Positions 44,583-55,094 of a stretch of DNA of 64,000 bases are shown in pieces (position 1 is the first letter of the stretch; the number at the start of each line of letters is the position of its first letter). The notes under the pieces are model-generated. The model saw only the letters and a list, made by a program, of their open reading frames with translations. It searched no databases and was not told the DNA's origin. The position numbers were made by a program, and so were the translations under genes. The stretch is from Methyloversatilis sp. RAC08 (GTDB lineage Bacteria; Pseudomonadota; Gammaproteobacteria; Burkholderiales; Rhodocyclaceae): the NCBI RefSeq assembly GCF_001713355.1, contig NZ_CP016448.1, positions 3,038,001 through 3,102,000 on the forward strand, given 5' to 3'.

Positions 44583-47500
44583 TTGTCTGATTCTTCCTCC
44601 GCTGACGTCACCCACCCGTCCGCAGACATACGCCCTGCGCGGCCCTTGTGGCGGCGATTGCCCGGCCGCGCGTTCGACGTGCTGTTGTTCGCCTGGATTG
44701 TCGTGGCGCTGGTCGTGCTCGGCGCGCGTCACCTGCTGCTGCCGCAGGTGGATACCTACCGCACGCAGATCGAAGCCGCGGTGGGCGAGGCGCTGGAGCG
44801 CGAGGTGCGCATCGACGGCATCCACGCCGACTGGAGCGGCCTGCATCCGCATCTTGCGCTGCGCGGCGTCACCCTGCTCGACGAAGCCGGCCAGCCGGCG
44901 TTGCGGCTGGAACTGGTCGATGCCGCGCTTGGCTTTTCGTCGCTGGTGCGCGGGCGCATGCATCTGCACCGGCTCGACATCAACGGCCCTGCGCTGCAGG
45001 TCCGCCGCGATACGGCCGGCGTACTCCACGTCGCCGGGCTCGCGCTGCGGCAGGACGGCACGCGGGGTGGCTTTCTGCCGTGGCTGCTCGCGCAGGGGCA
45101 GATCAATATCCGTGATGCCGAGCTCGAGTGGCACGACGAAACCCGGGCCGGTGCGCCGCCACTGAAGCTGACCCAGGTCAATCTGCGGCTGGACAATTCG
45201 GGCGACCGGCACCGCTTCGGCCTGCTCGCCACACCGCCGGCGGAACTGGCCCGGCAACTTGAGCTGCGTGGCGACGTGGAATTGCCCGACATCGACCAGC
45301 CGGCCGGTGCGTCGGGTGAACTTTACGTGTCGCTGGACAACGCTGACCTCGCGATCTGGCAGCGCTGGGTCGACTACCCGGTCGATCTGCCCCAGGGGCG
45401 CGGTGCCGTGCGCGCGTGGGCGAATTTCGACGGCGCCACGCTGAATGCCGTGACCGGTGAGGTGGCGCTGTCGGACGTGAAGCTGCGCCTGCTGCCCGAT
45501 CTGCCGCAACTCGATCTGGTCAGTCTGTCCGGTCGCATCAGTGCCGAGCACCTCAGCCGCACGCGAGTGAGCGCCACCGCGCGTCAGCTGCAATTGCTGA
45601 CCCGTGACGGCGTGCGCGTGCGGCCGACCAGCATCGATCTGAACTGGCAGGCCGCCGCCGACGGTCGTGCCGGGCAGGGCGAAATATCGGCCAGCGTGCT
45701 CGACCTCGCCGCGCTGACCCGGCTGTCCGACTTCATTCCGCTGCCGGACCCTCTGCGTGAGCGGCTGCGGGATCATGCGCCACATGGTCGGCTGACCGAC
45801 CTTGACGCCGGCTGGACCGGCGAGCTGTCGGCGCCGCTCGGTTTTCGCGTCAGCGCGGGGCTCGACCGCATCGGCTTCAATGCGCGCGGCGACGTGCCCG
45901 GTGTGGCCGGACTGAGCGGCAAGCTCGAGGGCAGCGATGCGCGCGGCAGCGTGGTGGTCGATGCGCCGGGACTGACCTTCGACCTGCCGGCGGTGTTCGC
46001 CGAGCCTCAGATCACCTTTGCCCGCTTCAAGCTGCGCGCCGGCTGGGTGCGCAGCGACGGCGAAACCACCGTCGCACTCGAATCCGTGGTGTTCCAGAAC
46101 GCCGATACCGAAGGCGAATTCACCGGGCGCTACCGTACGCTGGCCAGTACCGCCGGCGAACTCGATCTGGACGGCCGCCTGCAGCGCAGCGACGCACGGG
46201 CGATCTGGCGCTACCTGCCGCTGACCATTGGCGCCGATACGCGCGACTGGCTGCGCGATGCCCTGGTGGCAGGCGGCTCTCCCGACGCGACGCTGAAGCT
46301 GCGCGGCAAGCTCGACGATTTTCCGTTCGATCGCGGACAACCGGGCGTCTTCCTGGTCAAGGTGAAGGCCGAAGATGTGACCGTCGCCTTCGGCGGCACC
46401 TGGCCGGCCATCACCGGCCTCGACGCCGATGTGCTGTTCGAAGGCAAACGCATGCTGATCACGTCGCGCGACGGTCGCATCCTGAACACGAAGCTGGGCA
46501 CCACGACAGCGGAAATCCCTGACCTCGAGGCGGCCGAGGAACTGTTGCTGGTGCGCGGTTCCGCCAGCGGCGTCACGTCGGAATTCCTGCGCTACATCGA
46601 CATCAGTCCGGTGGCCGGACGCATTGACGGCTTCACGCGCGGCATGCGCGCCGAAGGCAATGGCCGCCTCAATGTGTCGTTGGCCATACCGCTTCGTCAC
46701 TCGCAGGACGCAAAGATCGAAGGCGATTTCACCTTCGCCGGCAACCGTCTGGTCATCGACGATGCGCTGCCGCCGCTGACCGATGCGGCGGGCAGGATTT
46801 CGTTCACCGAAAGTGCGCTGACCGTGCGCGGCGCGCAGGCAACGGCACTCGGCTTTCCGATGACGCTCGATGTCGCGTCGGCGGGCGGTGGCGTGGTGAA
46901 TGTGACCGCCAGCGGACGCGCATCGATGGAGGCGCTGCGCGCCCAGATGGGTCAGCCGTGGCTGGCGGCACTTGCCGGCACGGCGGCCTGGCAGGCCCGC
47001 CTCGGTGTGCGCCGCAACGGCATGGACATGACGCTGGAAGCCGATCTGGCCCAGCTTGCTTCTACTTTGCCGGCACCGCTTGGCAAGGCGGCCGGCGAGC
47101 CCATGGCGCTCCGGATCGAACGTACCGGTGCGCTCGATGCGCGTGAATCGGCCCGACGCGGCCTGCCCGTCATCGGTCCGGACCGCGAATTGCTGCACAT
47201 CACGCTCGGCGAACTGGCCAGCGCCGACATCGTGCGGCGCGCGACGCCGACCGGCTGGGTCATCGAGCGGGGCGCAATCGGGCTGCCGCAACAGCCGGCG
47301 ATGCCCGAACGCGGGCTGGCGCTGTCTCTGCGTGCCGACACGCTGGACCTCGATGCCTTGCGCCGCGCTTTCGCACCGCGTCCGGCGCCCGAAGTGGCAG
47401 CAGATGCGGCGGGCAGCGACGACGAGCTTCCGCTTTCCCGCGTGCGGCTCGATGCAAAGCATGTGCGTCTGATGGGCCACTGGCTCGACGCGGTCAAGGC

Positions 47501-48533
47501 CGATGCGCAGCGTCAGGCTGACGCCTGGGAGATCGATCTGGCGAGCACGCAGGCGCGCGGCCGCATCAACTGGTCCGGTCAGGGCAAGGGCCGTCTGCAG
47601 GCGCGCTTCGACCACTTGCTGATCAATACGGCTGACGAGCCGGGCGTGCAGGCGTTGCCCGATGCAGAAGCGGAAGCGGCCGACGTACTCGAGGATCTGC
47701 CCGCGCTGGACATCGAAGCCGCGCGCTTCGTGCTCGACGGCAAGACGCTGGGCAAGCTGGCGCTGCAAGCCAGCAACGAGCGGCGCGCCTGGCTGATAGA
47801 CCGTCTGGCGCTCGAACTGCCGGAAGGCAGTTTCGATGCCAGCGGTGCCTGGGGCAAGCCGCTCGGTGCGCCAGGTGGCGTGCGCGAGACGCGGCTCGAT
47901 TTTTCGATCAGGGCGGACGATGCCGGCAAGCTGCTGGACCGGCTCGGCCACGCCGACGCCTTGCGCCGGGGTACCGCCGACATGCAGGGCAGTCTGCGCT
48001 GGAACGGCAACCCGCTGTCGATCGACTATCCGTCGCTGTCCGGTGCATTCAAGCTGTCGGTCAGCAAGGGGCAATTCAGCAAGATCAACCCCGGTGCCGG
48101 ACGTCTGCTCGGCATCCTCAGTCTGCAGGCGCTGCCGCGCCGCATCACGCTGGATTTCCGGGACGTGTTCAGCGAAGGTTTCGCGTTCGACCTGATCGAA
48201 GGCAATGTGGCGGTCGAGCGTGGCATCATGAAAACCGACGACTTCGAACTGGCCGGGCCGGCCGCGCGCGTGCGGATCAGCGGCAGTGCGGACATCGCGG
48301 CCGAAACGCAGAATCTGGTCGTGCGCGTGCAGCCCGCGCTCAGCGACAGCGTGTCGGTCGGCGTGCTGATCGCCAATCCGGCGGTCGGTGTGGCGACCTA
48401 CCTTGCGCAGAAGGTGCTGCGCGACCCGCTCGGCCAGATCTTCGCCTTCCAGTACGGCGTGACCGGTTCCTGGGACGACCCGGTCGTGGCCAAGCTTGCG
48501 GTGCCACCCGCTGGCAAGCAGGCGGAAAAATGA
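44583..48533 (+). CDS. yhdP: YhdP family AsmA-like protein
   Basis: A 1316-residue envelope protein: N-terminal membrane helix (~32-51), then a very long periplasmic region of alternating strands, with AsmA-type blocks near the end (GAFKLSVSKGQFSKINPGAGRLLGILSLQALPRRITLDFRDVFSEGFAFD; GVATYLAQKVLRDPLGQ). YhdP, with TamB and YdbH, carries phospholipids between inner and outer membranes. The start is a TTG; no better ATG lies before the membrane helix. TamB at the left end is a second member of the same superfamily. The nitrilase gene follows after 84 bp. Confidence 0.93.
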   Translation: MSDSSSADVTHPSADIRPARPLWRRLPGRAFDVLLFAWIVVALVVLGARHLLLPQVDTYRTQIEAAVGEALEREVRIDGIHADWSGLHPHLALRGVTLLDEAGQPALRLELVDAALGFSSLVRGRMHLHRLDINGPALQVRRDTAGVLHVAGLALRQDGTRGGFLPWLLAQGQINIRDAELEWHDETRAGAPPLKLTQVNLRLDNSGDRHRFGLLATPPAELARQLELRGDVELPDIDQPAGASGELYVSLDNADLAIWQRWVDYPVDLPQGRGAVRAWANFDGATLNAVTGEVALSDVKLRLLPDLPQLDLVSLSGRISAEHLSRTRVSATARQLQLLTRDGVRVRPTSIDLNWQAAADGRAGQGEISASVLDLAALTRLSDFIPLPDPLRERLRDHAPHGRLTDLDAGWTGELSAPLGFRVSAGLDRIGFNARGDVPGVAGLSGKLEGSDARGSVVVDAPGLTFDLPAVFAEPQITFARFKLRAGWVRSDGETTVALESVVFQNADTEGEFTGRYRTLASTAGELDLDGRLQRSDARAIWRYLPLTIGADTRDWLRDALVAGGSPDATLKLRGKLDDFPFDRGQPGVFLVKVKAEDVTVAFGGTWPAITGLDADVLFEGKRMLITSRDGRILNTKLGTTTAEIPDLEAAEELLLVRGSASGVTSEFLRYIDISPVAGRIDGFTRGMRAEGNGRLNVSLAIPLRHSQDAKIEGDFTFAGNRLVIDDALPPLTDAAGRISFTESALTVRGAQATALGFPMTLDVASAGGGVVNVTASGRASMEALRAQMGQPWLAALAGTAAWQARLGVRRNGMDMTLEADLAQLASTLPAPLGKAAGEPMALRIERTGALDARESARRGLPVIGPDRELLHITLGELASADIVRRATPTGWVIERGAIGLPQQPAMPERGLALSLRADTLDLDALRRAFAPRPAPEVAADAAGSDDELPLSRVRLDAKHVRLMGHWLDAVKADAQRQADAWEIDLASTQARGRINWSGQGKGRLQARFDHLLINTADEPGVQALPDAEAEAADVLEDLPALDIEAARFVLDGKTLGKLALQASNERRAWLIDRLALELPEGSFDASGAWGKPLGAPGGVRETRLDFSIRADDAGKLLDRLGHADALRRGTADMQGSLRWNGNPLSIDYPSLSGAFKLSVSKGQFSKINPGAGRLLGILSLQALPRRITLDFRDVFSEGFAFDLIEGNVAVERGIMKTDDFELAGPAARVRISGSADIAAETQNLVVRVQPALSDSVSVGVLIANPAVGVATYLAQKVLRDPLGQIFAFQYGVTGSWDDPVVAKLAVPPAGKQAEK

Positions 48534-48617
48534 TGTCCGGCGGCGCGATCGGGTTTTCGGATGCGCTGCTTGCCGCGGCGTGCTGGGGCGGCGCATCATC
48601 AAACTGAAAGGCTTGCC

Positions 48618-49436
48618 ATGAATACTTCCGCCATGACCCGCGTTGCTGCCGTGCAGATGGTGTCCGGGCCGAATGTTGCCGACAACCTCGATGAGGCGGG
48701 TCACTGGATCGCCGAAGCCGCCCGTCAGGGTGCGAAGCTGGTGGCGCTGCCCGAGTATTTCGCGCTGATTTCGGGTGACGAATCGGACAAGATTGCGATT
48801 CGCGAAACCGAGGGTGATGGCCCGATCCAGCGCTTCATGTCGGAGGCTGCGCAGCGGCACGGCGTCTGGCTGGTCGGCGGTTCGGTGCCCCTGGTTGCCG
48901 ACCGGCCGGACAAGGTACGCAACACCTGTCTTGCCTACGGACCGGATGGCCGTCAGGTGGCGCGTTACGACAAGATCCACCTGTTCGCCTTCACGCGCGG
49001 TGCTGAAAACTACGACGAGGCGCGCACGATCGAGGCAGGCAGCACGCCGGTCGCCTTCGAGGCGCCATTCGGGCGGGTCGGTCTGTCGATCTGCTACGAC
49101 CTGCGCTTTCCGGAGTTCTTCCGCGCGCTGGGCGACATGAAGCTGCTGGTGCTGGGCGCTGCCTTCACCGAAACGACCGGTCGTGCGCACTGGGAACTGC
49201 TGCTGCGCGCGCGCGCAGTCGAAAACCAGTGTTATGTGCTGGCGTCTGCGCAAGGTGGCGTGCATCCGTCGGGACGACGTACGTTCGGCGATTCGATGCT
49301 GATCGATCCGTGGGGTCAGGTGCTGAATCGTCTGACGCGTGGCCCGGGCGTTGTCCTAGGCGATCTGAACGAAGACTATCTCGTTGAAATCCGTCAAAAT
49401 CTTCCTGCTCTGGGGCATCGACGCCTTTCATGCTGA
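48618..49436 (+). CDS. Carbon-nitrogen hydrolase (nitrilase superfamily, Nit1/Nit2 type)
   Basis: A 272-residue amidase-type enzyme with the catalytic triad in view: Glu in ALPEYFAL (~48), Lys in RYDKIHLF (~118) and Cys in SICYDLRFPEF (~160). The Nit2-like branch removes omega-amido acids or repairs deaminated glutathione. In betaproteobacteria this gene commonly sits between yhdP and tldD, as here. The ATG at 48618 has a weak ribosome binding site (GAAAGG). Confidence 0.92.
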   Translation: MNTSAMTRVAAVQMVSGPNVADNLDEAGHWIAEAARQGAKLVALPEYFALISGDESDKIAIRETEGDGPIQRFMSEAAQRHGVWLVGGSVPLVADRPDKVRNTCLAYGPDGRQVARYDKIHLFAFTRGAENYDEARTIEAGSTPVAFEAPFGRVGLSICYDLRFPEFFRALGDMKLLVLGAAFTETTGRAHWELLLRARAVENQCYVLASAQGGVHPSGRRTFGDSMLIDPWGQVLNRLTRGPGVVLGDLNEDYLVEIRQNLPALGHRRLSC

Positions 49437-49457
49437 ACATTTGTTGCTGAGGTCATC

Positions 49458-50228
49458 ATGGCTGATCAACCTACCCGCCCCCATTCCCAGTTTCCGCACA
49501 CGCTGGCTGAAGTCACGGTCATGGACGTCGACCGGCTGCGCTCAATGTGCATCGAGCAGGAAGACATCGCCGGCACGCGCGAAATGGCGCAGCAGAAGGA
49601 CAAGTTCCGGGTGCGCTTGCTGAGCAGCGACAATGAGAAGCGTGAAGGCACCAGCCTGCTGATCGAGAAGATGTACTCGTGGCGTGGCTACCACACCAAG
49701 AAGCAGATCGACGAGGTGCCGAACCGCATCACCCTTGTGGCCGAGTTCGATGGCCACATCTATGGAACGATAACGGTCAATCTCGATTCCGACACAGGTC
49801 TGTCGGCCGACGAAACCTACCCCGACGTGATGGCGGCGCTGCGCGGGGACGGACGTCGCGTGTGCGAATTCGGCAAGTTTGCGGTGGAACAGTCGGTCAA
49901 GTCGAAGCGGCTTATGGGCACATTGTTCCACCTGATGTGCATCTACGCCTTCCGGCTGCAGCACTGCGACGACGTGCTGATCGAGGTGAACCCGCGCCAC
50001 CGTGTGTTCTACGAGAAATATCTGTCCTTCGTGCCGGCCGCCGAGGAACGCATGTGCAGCCGCGTTGGCGCACCCGCCGTGCTGCTCAGGCTGACGCGCG
50101 AGATGTATCGCAGCCGGGTCGATGAACTGGGCGGGCGCTGGCGCGATCTGAAGGAAGAGAAGTCGATGTACAAATATTTTTTCCCGCGACAGGAAGAAGA
50201 TGCCATCGCGGACAGGCTCGGACGCTAG
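49458..50228 (+). CDS. FeeM-type N-acyl amino acid synthase domain protein
   Basis: A 256-residue protein of the GNAT-like fold. It has the features of the N-acyl amino acid synthase FeeM core: KFRVRLLSSDNEKR near the start, RITLVAEFDGHIYGTITVNLDSDTGL in the central sheet, VCEFGKFAVEQSVKSKRLMGTLFHLMCIYAF as the acyl-ACP binding helix, and EVNPRHRVFYEKYLSF. FeeM joins long-chain acyl groups from acyl carrier protein to amino acids such as tyrosine. Twenty-one bases separate it from the nitrilase, and tldD follows after 48 bp. The physiological acceptor is unknown. Confidence 0.8.
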   Translation: MADQPTRPHSQFPHTLAEVTVMDVDRLRSMCIEQEDIAGTREMAQQKDKFRVRLLSSDNEKREGTSLLIEKMYSWRGYHTKKQIDEVPNRITLVAEFDGHIYGTITVNLDSDTGLSADETYPDVMAALRGDGRRVCEFGKFAVEQSVKSKRLMGTLFHLMCIYAFRLQHCDDVLIEVNPRHRVFYEKYLSFVPAAEERMCSRVGAPAVLLRLTREMYRSRVDELGGRWRDLKEEKSMYKYFFPRQEEDAIADRLGR

Positions 50229-50276
50229 GCTGGCCAGAGACGCTGGCCGCAAATTTCAAAGAGGAAGCACTGACCC

Positions 50277-51764
50277 ATGACAGGTTCCACCCGCACGACC
50301 GGCATCCAGGCCGCAGCACCCCGCCTCGATCTGATGGACACCGCGCGGTCAACGCTGCTCGCACCCTTCGATCTGGCGCGCAATGACCTTGACCGGGTGT
50401 TCGGTCTGCTCGCCTCCCACCGCATCGATTACGCCGATCTGTATTTCCAGCACCAGTGCAGCGAGGCCTGGAGCCTGGAAGAGGGCATCGTCAAGTCCGG
50501 CAGCTTCAATATCGAGCAGGGCGTAGGCGTGCGCGCGATCCAGGGCGAAAAGACCGCATTCGCCTACTCGGACGAAATCAGCGCGCCGGCGCTGGAAGCG
50601 GCAGCACGCGCGACGCGCGCAATCGCATCGCAGGGCCAGAGCCTGACTGCGCGCACGCTGACCAACAAGGCGAAGCTGCCGCGACCGCTGTATTCGGCCG
50701 CCAACCCGCATGCCTCGCTCAGCGACACCGCGAAAGTGCAACTGCTGGAACGGCTCGAAAGCTATGCCCGCGCGGAAGACAGCCGCGTCACGCAGGTGAT
50801 GGCGCACATCGCCGGCACCCATGAAACCGTGCTGGTGATGCGCAACGACGGTCACATGGCGGCTGACGTGCGGCCGCTGGTGCGCGTGTCGGTCACCGTC
50901 ATCATGCAGGACGGCACGCGCCGCGAGCAGGGCTCAAGCGGCGGCGGCGGCCGCTTCGACTACGGCTACTTCACCGACGCGGTGCTGCGCGACTACGCGG
51001 CGAGGGCGGTCCATCAGGCGCGGGTGAACCTCGATGCGCGTCCGGCGCCGGCCGGCACGATGAGTGTGGTGCTCGGTCCGGGCTGGCCGGGCATCCTGCT
51101 GCACGAGGCGATCGGTCATGGCCTGGAGGGCGATTTCAATCGCAAGGGCAGTTCGGCCTTCGCCGGGCGCATCGGCCAGCAGGTGGCATCGCGCGGCGTG
51201 ACCGTGGTTGACGACGGCACGCTGCCGGATCGCCGCGGTTCGCTGACGATCGACGATGAAGGCAATCCGACCCGCTGCACGACGCTGATCGAGGACGGCA
51301 TTCTGGTCGGCTACATGCAGGACAGCCTTAACGCGCGCCTGATGGGTGTCGCGCCCACCGGCAACGGCCGGCGCGAAAGCTTCGCCCACCTGCCGATGCC
51401 ACGCATGACCAACACCTACATGCTCAATGGTGACCGCGAGCCGGAAGAAATCATCCGCTCGGTAAAAAAAGGCCTCTACGCCGTCAATTTCGGCGGTGGT
51501 CAGGTCGATATCACCAGCGGCAAGTTCGTGTTTTCAGGGGCGGAGGTTTATATGATCGAGAACGGAAAGGTGACCTATCCGATCAAGGGGGCAACGCTGA
51601 TCGGCAATGGTCCGGACGCGCTGACCCGCGTGTCGATGATCGGCAACGACATGGCACTGGACAGCGGTGTCGGCACCTGCGGCAAGGAAGGCCAGAGCGT
51701 TCCGGTCGGCGTCGGTCAGCCCACGTTGCGCATCGACGGACTGACCGTGGGCGGCACGGCCTGA
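50277..51764 (+). CDS. tldD: Metalloprotease TldD
   Basis: A 495-residue member of the TldD/PmbA family, the catalytic half of the TldD-TldE protease that matures peptides such as microcin B17 and clears unfolded peptides. The zinc site [11 protein letters not shown] (HExxxH) is complete at ~280-285, and the later conserved Cys/His region is in [11 protein letters not shown]. The start ATG has GAGGAA upstream. tldE (pmbA) is not in the window. Confidence 0.96.
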   Translation: MTGSTRTTGIQAAAPRLDLMDTARSTLLAPFDLARNDLDRVFGLLASHRIDYADLYFQHQCSEAWSLEEGIVKSGSFNIEQGVGVRAIQGEKTAFAYSDEISAPALEAAARATRAIASQGQSLTARTLTNKAKLPRPLYSAANPHASLSDTAKVQLLERLESYARAEDSRVTQVMAHIAGTHETVLVMRNDGHMAADVRPLVRVSVTVIMQDGTRREQGSSGGGGRFDYGYFTDAVLRDYAARAVHQARVNLDARPAPAGTMSVVLGPGWPGILLHEAIGHGLEGDFNRKGSSAFAGRIGQQVASRGVTVVDDGTLPDRRGSLTIDDEGNPTRCTTLIEDGILVGYMQDSLNARLMGVAPTGNGRRESFAHLPMPRMTNTYMLNGDREPEEIIRSVKKGLYAVNFGGGQVDITSGKFVFSGAEVYMIENGKVTYPIKGATLIGNGPDALTRVSMIGNDMALDSGVGTCGKEGQSVPVGVGQPTLRIDGLTVGGTA

Positions 51765-51823
51765 GCGACATTCCGATCACTGACTGACTGCCGCCGCATC
51801 CCCTGGATTGCGGCGCCTACCCC

Positions 51824-52369
51824 ATGCCCCCCTTTCTCGCCCGCTGGATGCCCACCCGCGAACAACTGCTCGCGATACGCTGGCTGGCGCCGTTTGCCCG
51901 CTATCTGTCCGACGACAGGCTTTGGCATGCCGACCGGCAAAGTGTCGCCAAGGCAGTGTCGATCGGCCTGTTCTTCGGCTTGCTGATTCCGTTCGCACAG
52001 TTCCTGTTCGCGATCGCGACGGCGTTTGCAATGCGGGCAAACGTGGCCATCAGCGCGGGTTGTACGCTGATCACCAATCCATTCACTTTCCCGCCGATCT
52101 ACTGGGCCGCCTACGAACTGGGCAGTTTCGTGCTCGACCGGCCCGGCTCCGACCGCGAGGTGCAGAACATCGAACAGTCGGCCGAAAAGATCGGCGAACT
52201 GGCGACCGGCTGGCTGGAAGGGTTCTGGATCTGGCTCGGTGCGGCCGGCATGCCGCTGGTCACCGGGCTGTTCATCATGGCGTGCACCGGAGCGATCCTC
52301 GGTTATCTGGCGGTCCATCTGCTGTGGCGAGATTCGAAGCACGACTGTAAGCACGACAGCCCGCACTGA
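51824..52369 (+). CDS. DUF2062 membrane protein
   Basis: A 181-residue protein with the DUF2062 pattern: KAVSIGLFFGLLIPFAQFLFAIATAFAMRANVAISAGCTLITNPFTFPPIYWAAY, with three to four membrane helices. Function unknown; the family is common in betaproteobacteria and often near tldD. The start ATG lacks a strong ribosome binding site. Confidence 0.88.
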   Translation: MPPFLARWMPTREQLLAIRWLAPFARYLSDDRLWHADRQSVAKAVSIGLFFGLLIPFAQFLFAIATAFAMRANVAISAGCTLITNPFTFPPIYWAAYELGSFVLDRPGSDREVQNIEQSAEKIGELATGWLEGFWIWLGAAGMPLVTGLFIMACTGAILGYLAVHLLWRDSKHDCKHDSPH

Positions 52370-52470
52370 CGACTGCGGCAGCGCCGTCATCGAACGAAAA
52401 CGCTCGCCGGGGTAGAATCCCGAACTTTTTACCGGCTCCCGTGCCCGCGCGGTCCCCCGAACTGAAGGCC

Positions 52471-53553
52471 ATGAACGCTCACATGCAAATGATCACCGAC
52501 GACGTCCGCATCAAGGACATCCGCGAACTCATCCCGCCGATGAAGCTGCTCGACGACCTGCCGGCCAGCGATGTCGCTGCGCAGAGCACGTTCGGCGCGC
52601 GTCAGGCGATTCACCGCATCCTGCGCGGCGCCGATGACCGGCTGCTGGTCGTCATCGGGCCATGTTCGATCCATGACTACAAGGCGGGCATGGAGTACGC
52701 GAAGCTGCTGAGGGCACAGCGCGAACGTCTGTCGGCCGACCTCGAAATCGTCATGCGCGTCTATTTCGAAAAGCCACGTACTACCGTGGGCTGGAAGGGT
52801 CTGATCAACGATCCGTACCTCGACAACAGCTTCCAGATCAACGATGGCCTGCGCCTGGCGCGGCGCATCCTGCTCGAAGTGAACGAGATGGGCCTGCCGG
52901 CCGGTACCGAATTCCTCGACACCATCACGCCGCAGTACACGGGTGACCTGGTCGCCTGGGGCGCGATCGGCGCGCGCACCACCGAAAGCCAGGTGCACCG
53001 CGAACTGGCATCAGGCCTGTCATGCCCGGTCGGTTTCAAGAACGGCACCGACGGCAATGTGCGCATCGCTTCCGACGCAATCAAGTCGGCGCAGGCGCCG
53101 CACGTTTTCCTGTCGGTCACCAAGGCGGGTCACTCCGCCATCGTAACGACGGCGGGCAATGAAGACTGTCACGTCATCCTGCGCGGTGGCAAGGAACCGA
53201 ACTACGACGCCGAGGCGGTCGACAAGGTGTGCCGCGAACTGGCGGCAGCCGGTGTGCCGGCCAAGGTGATGATCGACTTCTCGCACGCCAACAGCCGCAA
53301 GCAGTGCGCGCTGCAGATGGACGTGGCGCGCGATGTTGCAGCCCAGCTTGCCTGCGGCGAAGAGCGCATTTTCGGCGTCATGGTCGAATCGCACCTGAAG
53401 GAAGGCCGTCAGGACCTGATAGCCGGCAAGGAGCCGGAGTACGGCATGAGCATCACCGACGCCTGCCTCGGCTGGGAGAAAAGCATAGAGCTGCTCGACA
53501 CGCTGGCCGAAGCCGTGCGTGCGCGTCGTCGTGCGATTGCCGACCGCGACTGA
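52471..53553 (+). CDS. aroG: 3-deoxy-7-phosphoheptulonate synthase, class I
   Basis: A 360-residue DAHP synthase, joining phosphoenolpyruvate and erythrose 4-phosphate in the first step of aromatic amino acid synthesis. It shows the class I signature: VVIGPCSIHDYKAGMEYA, the PRTTVGWKGLINDP loop, GFKNGTDGN, KAGHSAIVTTAGN and the metal-binding HANSRKQ. The ATG at 52471 is preferred to a GTG ten codons upstream. Which amino acid inhibits it (Phe, Tyr or Trp) cannot be said from sequence alone, so the aroG name is a type name. Confidence 0.93.
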   Translation: MNAHMQMITDDVRIKDIRELIPPMKLLDDLPASDVAAQSTFGARQAIHRILRGADDRLLVVIGPCSIHDYKAGMEYAKLLRAQRERLSADLEIVMRVYFEKPRTTVGWKGLINDPYLDNSFQINDGLRLARRILLEVNEMGLPAGTEFLDTITPQYTGDLVAWGAIGARTTESQVHRELASGLSCPVGFKNGTDGNVRIASDAIKSAQAPHVFLSVTKAGHSAIVTTAGNEDCHVILRGGKEPNYDAEAVDKVCRELAAAGVPAKVMIDFSHANSRKQCALQMDVARDVAAQLACGEERIFGVMVESHLKEGRQDLIAGKEPEYGMSITDACLGWEKSIELLDTLAEAVRARRRAIADRD

Positions 53554-53556
53554 TCG

Positions 53557-55062
53557 GTGAGCCTGTTTGCCGCAGCGGCGCCAGCCCACAACTGGCGCCG
53601 CTTCTACTTTGCAGCGCTGCTGCTCACGCTGCTGTTCCGTGGCTGGCTGGGCGCAGCGCTGCCCTTCACCGGCGACGAAGCGTATTTCTACTGGTGGGGC
53701 AGGATTCCCGCCGGCGGCTTCTACGACCACCCGCCCATGGTCGGCTGGTGGCTGGCCGGCCTGATCGCCGTGTCCGAGGCCGAGTGGTGGTTGCGCCTGC
53801 CGGCCATCCTGCAGCCGGCGCTGCTGTCCTTCATGCTGCTCGCCTTTCTGCGCGACGACCCGCACGCGACACGCTGGGGGGTGGCCACACTGGTACTGCT
53901 TGCGCCGGCCAGCGTGCTCGACGTGCTCATCACGACCGACATTCCGCTCGTGTATTTCAGCGTGGCGTCGGCGCTGGTGTTCCTGAGTGCCGTGCGCGGC
54001 CGCGCCGGCTGGCTGTTCGCGGTGAGCGGTCTTCTGCTGGGTGGCGCCTTCCTGTCGAAGTATTTCGCCGTGCTGCTCGGCTTTGCCTACATCGCATGGG
54101 CGCTGTGGCGACCGGCAGTCTGGAAGTGGAAGGCGCTGGCGCTGGTCGTGCTGTGCGCATTGCCGGCCGGGCTGTACAACGCCTGGTGGAACAGTCAGCA
54201 CTGCTGGGCGAACGTGATGTTCAACGTGTTCAACCGTCACGGCAACGCCCACCTGTCGTGGGAAACGCCGCTGCTTTACGCTGCGATGATGGTGTGGCTG
54301 CTGACCCCGATGGTTGTCTGGGGCCTGCTGCGCACGCCGGGCGCCTGGTTGCGTCAGGCGGCGCTGCCCTGGCTGGTCGCCGTGCCGCTGTCGATTTTCG
54401 GGCTGCTGTCGCTGGTCAAGACGATCGGCCTGCACTGGGTGTTTTCCTTCGTGCCGCTGGTGTTCCTGCTGTACGGCCGCAGCGTGTCAGACCTGACGTT
54501 GCAGCGGACAATCAGGTTCGCTGCCGTGATCGCCGCCGTGCATGTGGCGGCCGTGCTGGCCGTGGCCAGCCAGCCGGTCGAGCGTTGGTCCTCCTTGCTG
54601 GGCGAACGCAAATACGCAGGCGTGGTGCAGACGGTGAAGGCCGATGAGGTGATCGCCGCACTGGGCGACGACGTGAATCGCTACGAACTGATGACCGACG
54701 GCTACTCGCCTTCGGTCACCGTCGGCTACAACCACCGCCGCTACTGGCCGGTGTTCGGCCCGGCGTCGAGCCATGCGCGGCACGATGACATGCTGACCGA
54801 CTTCCGCCGCCTCGACGGCCGCGATGTGCTGGTGCTCAGCAAGGAAGCGCCGGTGCTGACCGACTACACGCCGTATTTCCGCGACGTGCAGGTCGACGTG
54901 CTGACGGTACGCGGCGCGAAGTTCTGGCGCATCCGCGGCCACGGCTTCGATTTCGCGGCCTATCATGCCGGCGTGCTCGAACCGGCGCGCCGTTACTGGT
55001 ACGCGATTCCAGGCTGGCTGCCGCAACAGGGCTGCTTTTTCGAAGAACGTTACTTCCGCTGA
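53557..55062 (+). CDS. GT39/PMT-type membrane glycosyltransferase
   Basis: A 501-residue polytopic protein with about ten helices. The first periplasmic loop carries the family's catalytic acidic pair in FTGDEAYFYWWGRIPAGGFYDHPPMVGWW. It belongs with ArnT-like and dolichyl-phosphate mannosyltransferase-like enzymes that use polyprenyl-phosphate sugars. It begins at a GTG three bases after the DAHP synthase stop. A polyprenyl-phosphate ribose synthase-like gene follows, suggesting they act on one lipid-linked sugar. Confidence 0.85.
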   Translation: MSLFAAAAPAHNWRRFYFAALLLTLLFRGWLGAALPFTGDEAYFYWWGRIPAGGFYDHPPMVGWWLAGLIAVSEAEWWLRLPAILQPALLSFMLLAFLRDDPHATRWGVATLVLLAPASVLDVLITTDIPLVYFSVASALVFLSAVRGRAGWLFAVSGLLLGGAFLSKYFAVLLGFAYIAWALWRPAVWKWKALALVVLCALPAGLYNAWWNSQHCWANVMFNVFNRHGNAHLSWETPLLYAAMMVWLLTPMVVWGLLRTPGAWLRQAALPWLVAVPLSIFGLLSLVKTIGLHWVFSFVPLVFLLYGRSVSDLTLQRTIRFAAVIAAVHVAAVLAVASQPVERWSSLLGERKYAGVVQTVKADEVIAALGDDVNRYELMTDGYSPSVTVGYNHRRYWPVFGPASSHARHDDMLTDFRRLDGRDVLVLSKEAPVLTDYTPYFRDVQVDVLTVRGAKFWRIRGHGFDFAAYHAGVLEPARRYWYAIPGWLPQQGCFFEERYFR

Positions 55063-55094
55063 ATGCCCGAAGGTTTGCCATCCGGCCGCCGATC

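Noticed and set aside
44553-49265. 1570-codon minus-strand open frame across yhdP and the nitrilase
   Set aside because: It overlaps two well supported plus-strand genes over their full length and shows only the compositional bias of a mirror frame.
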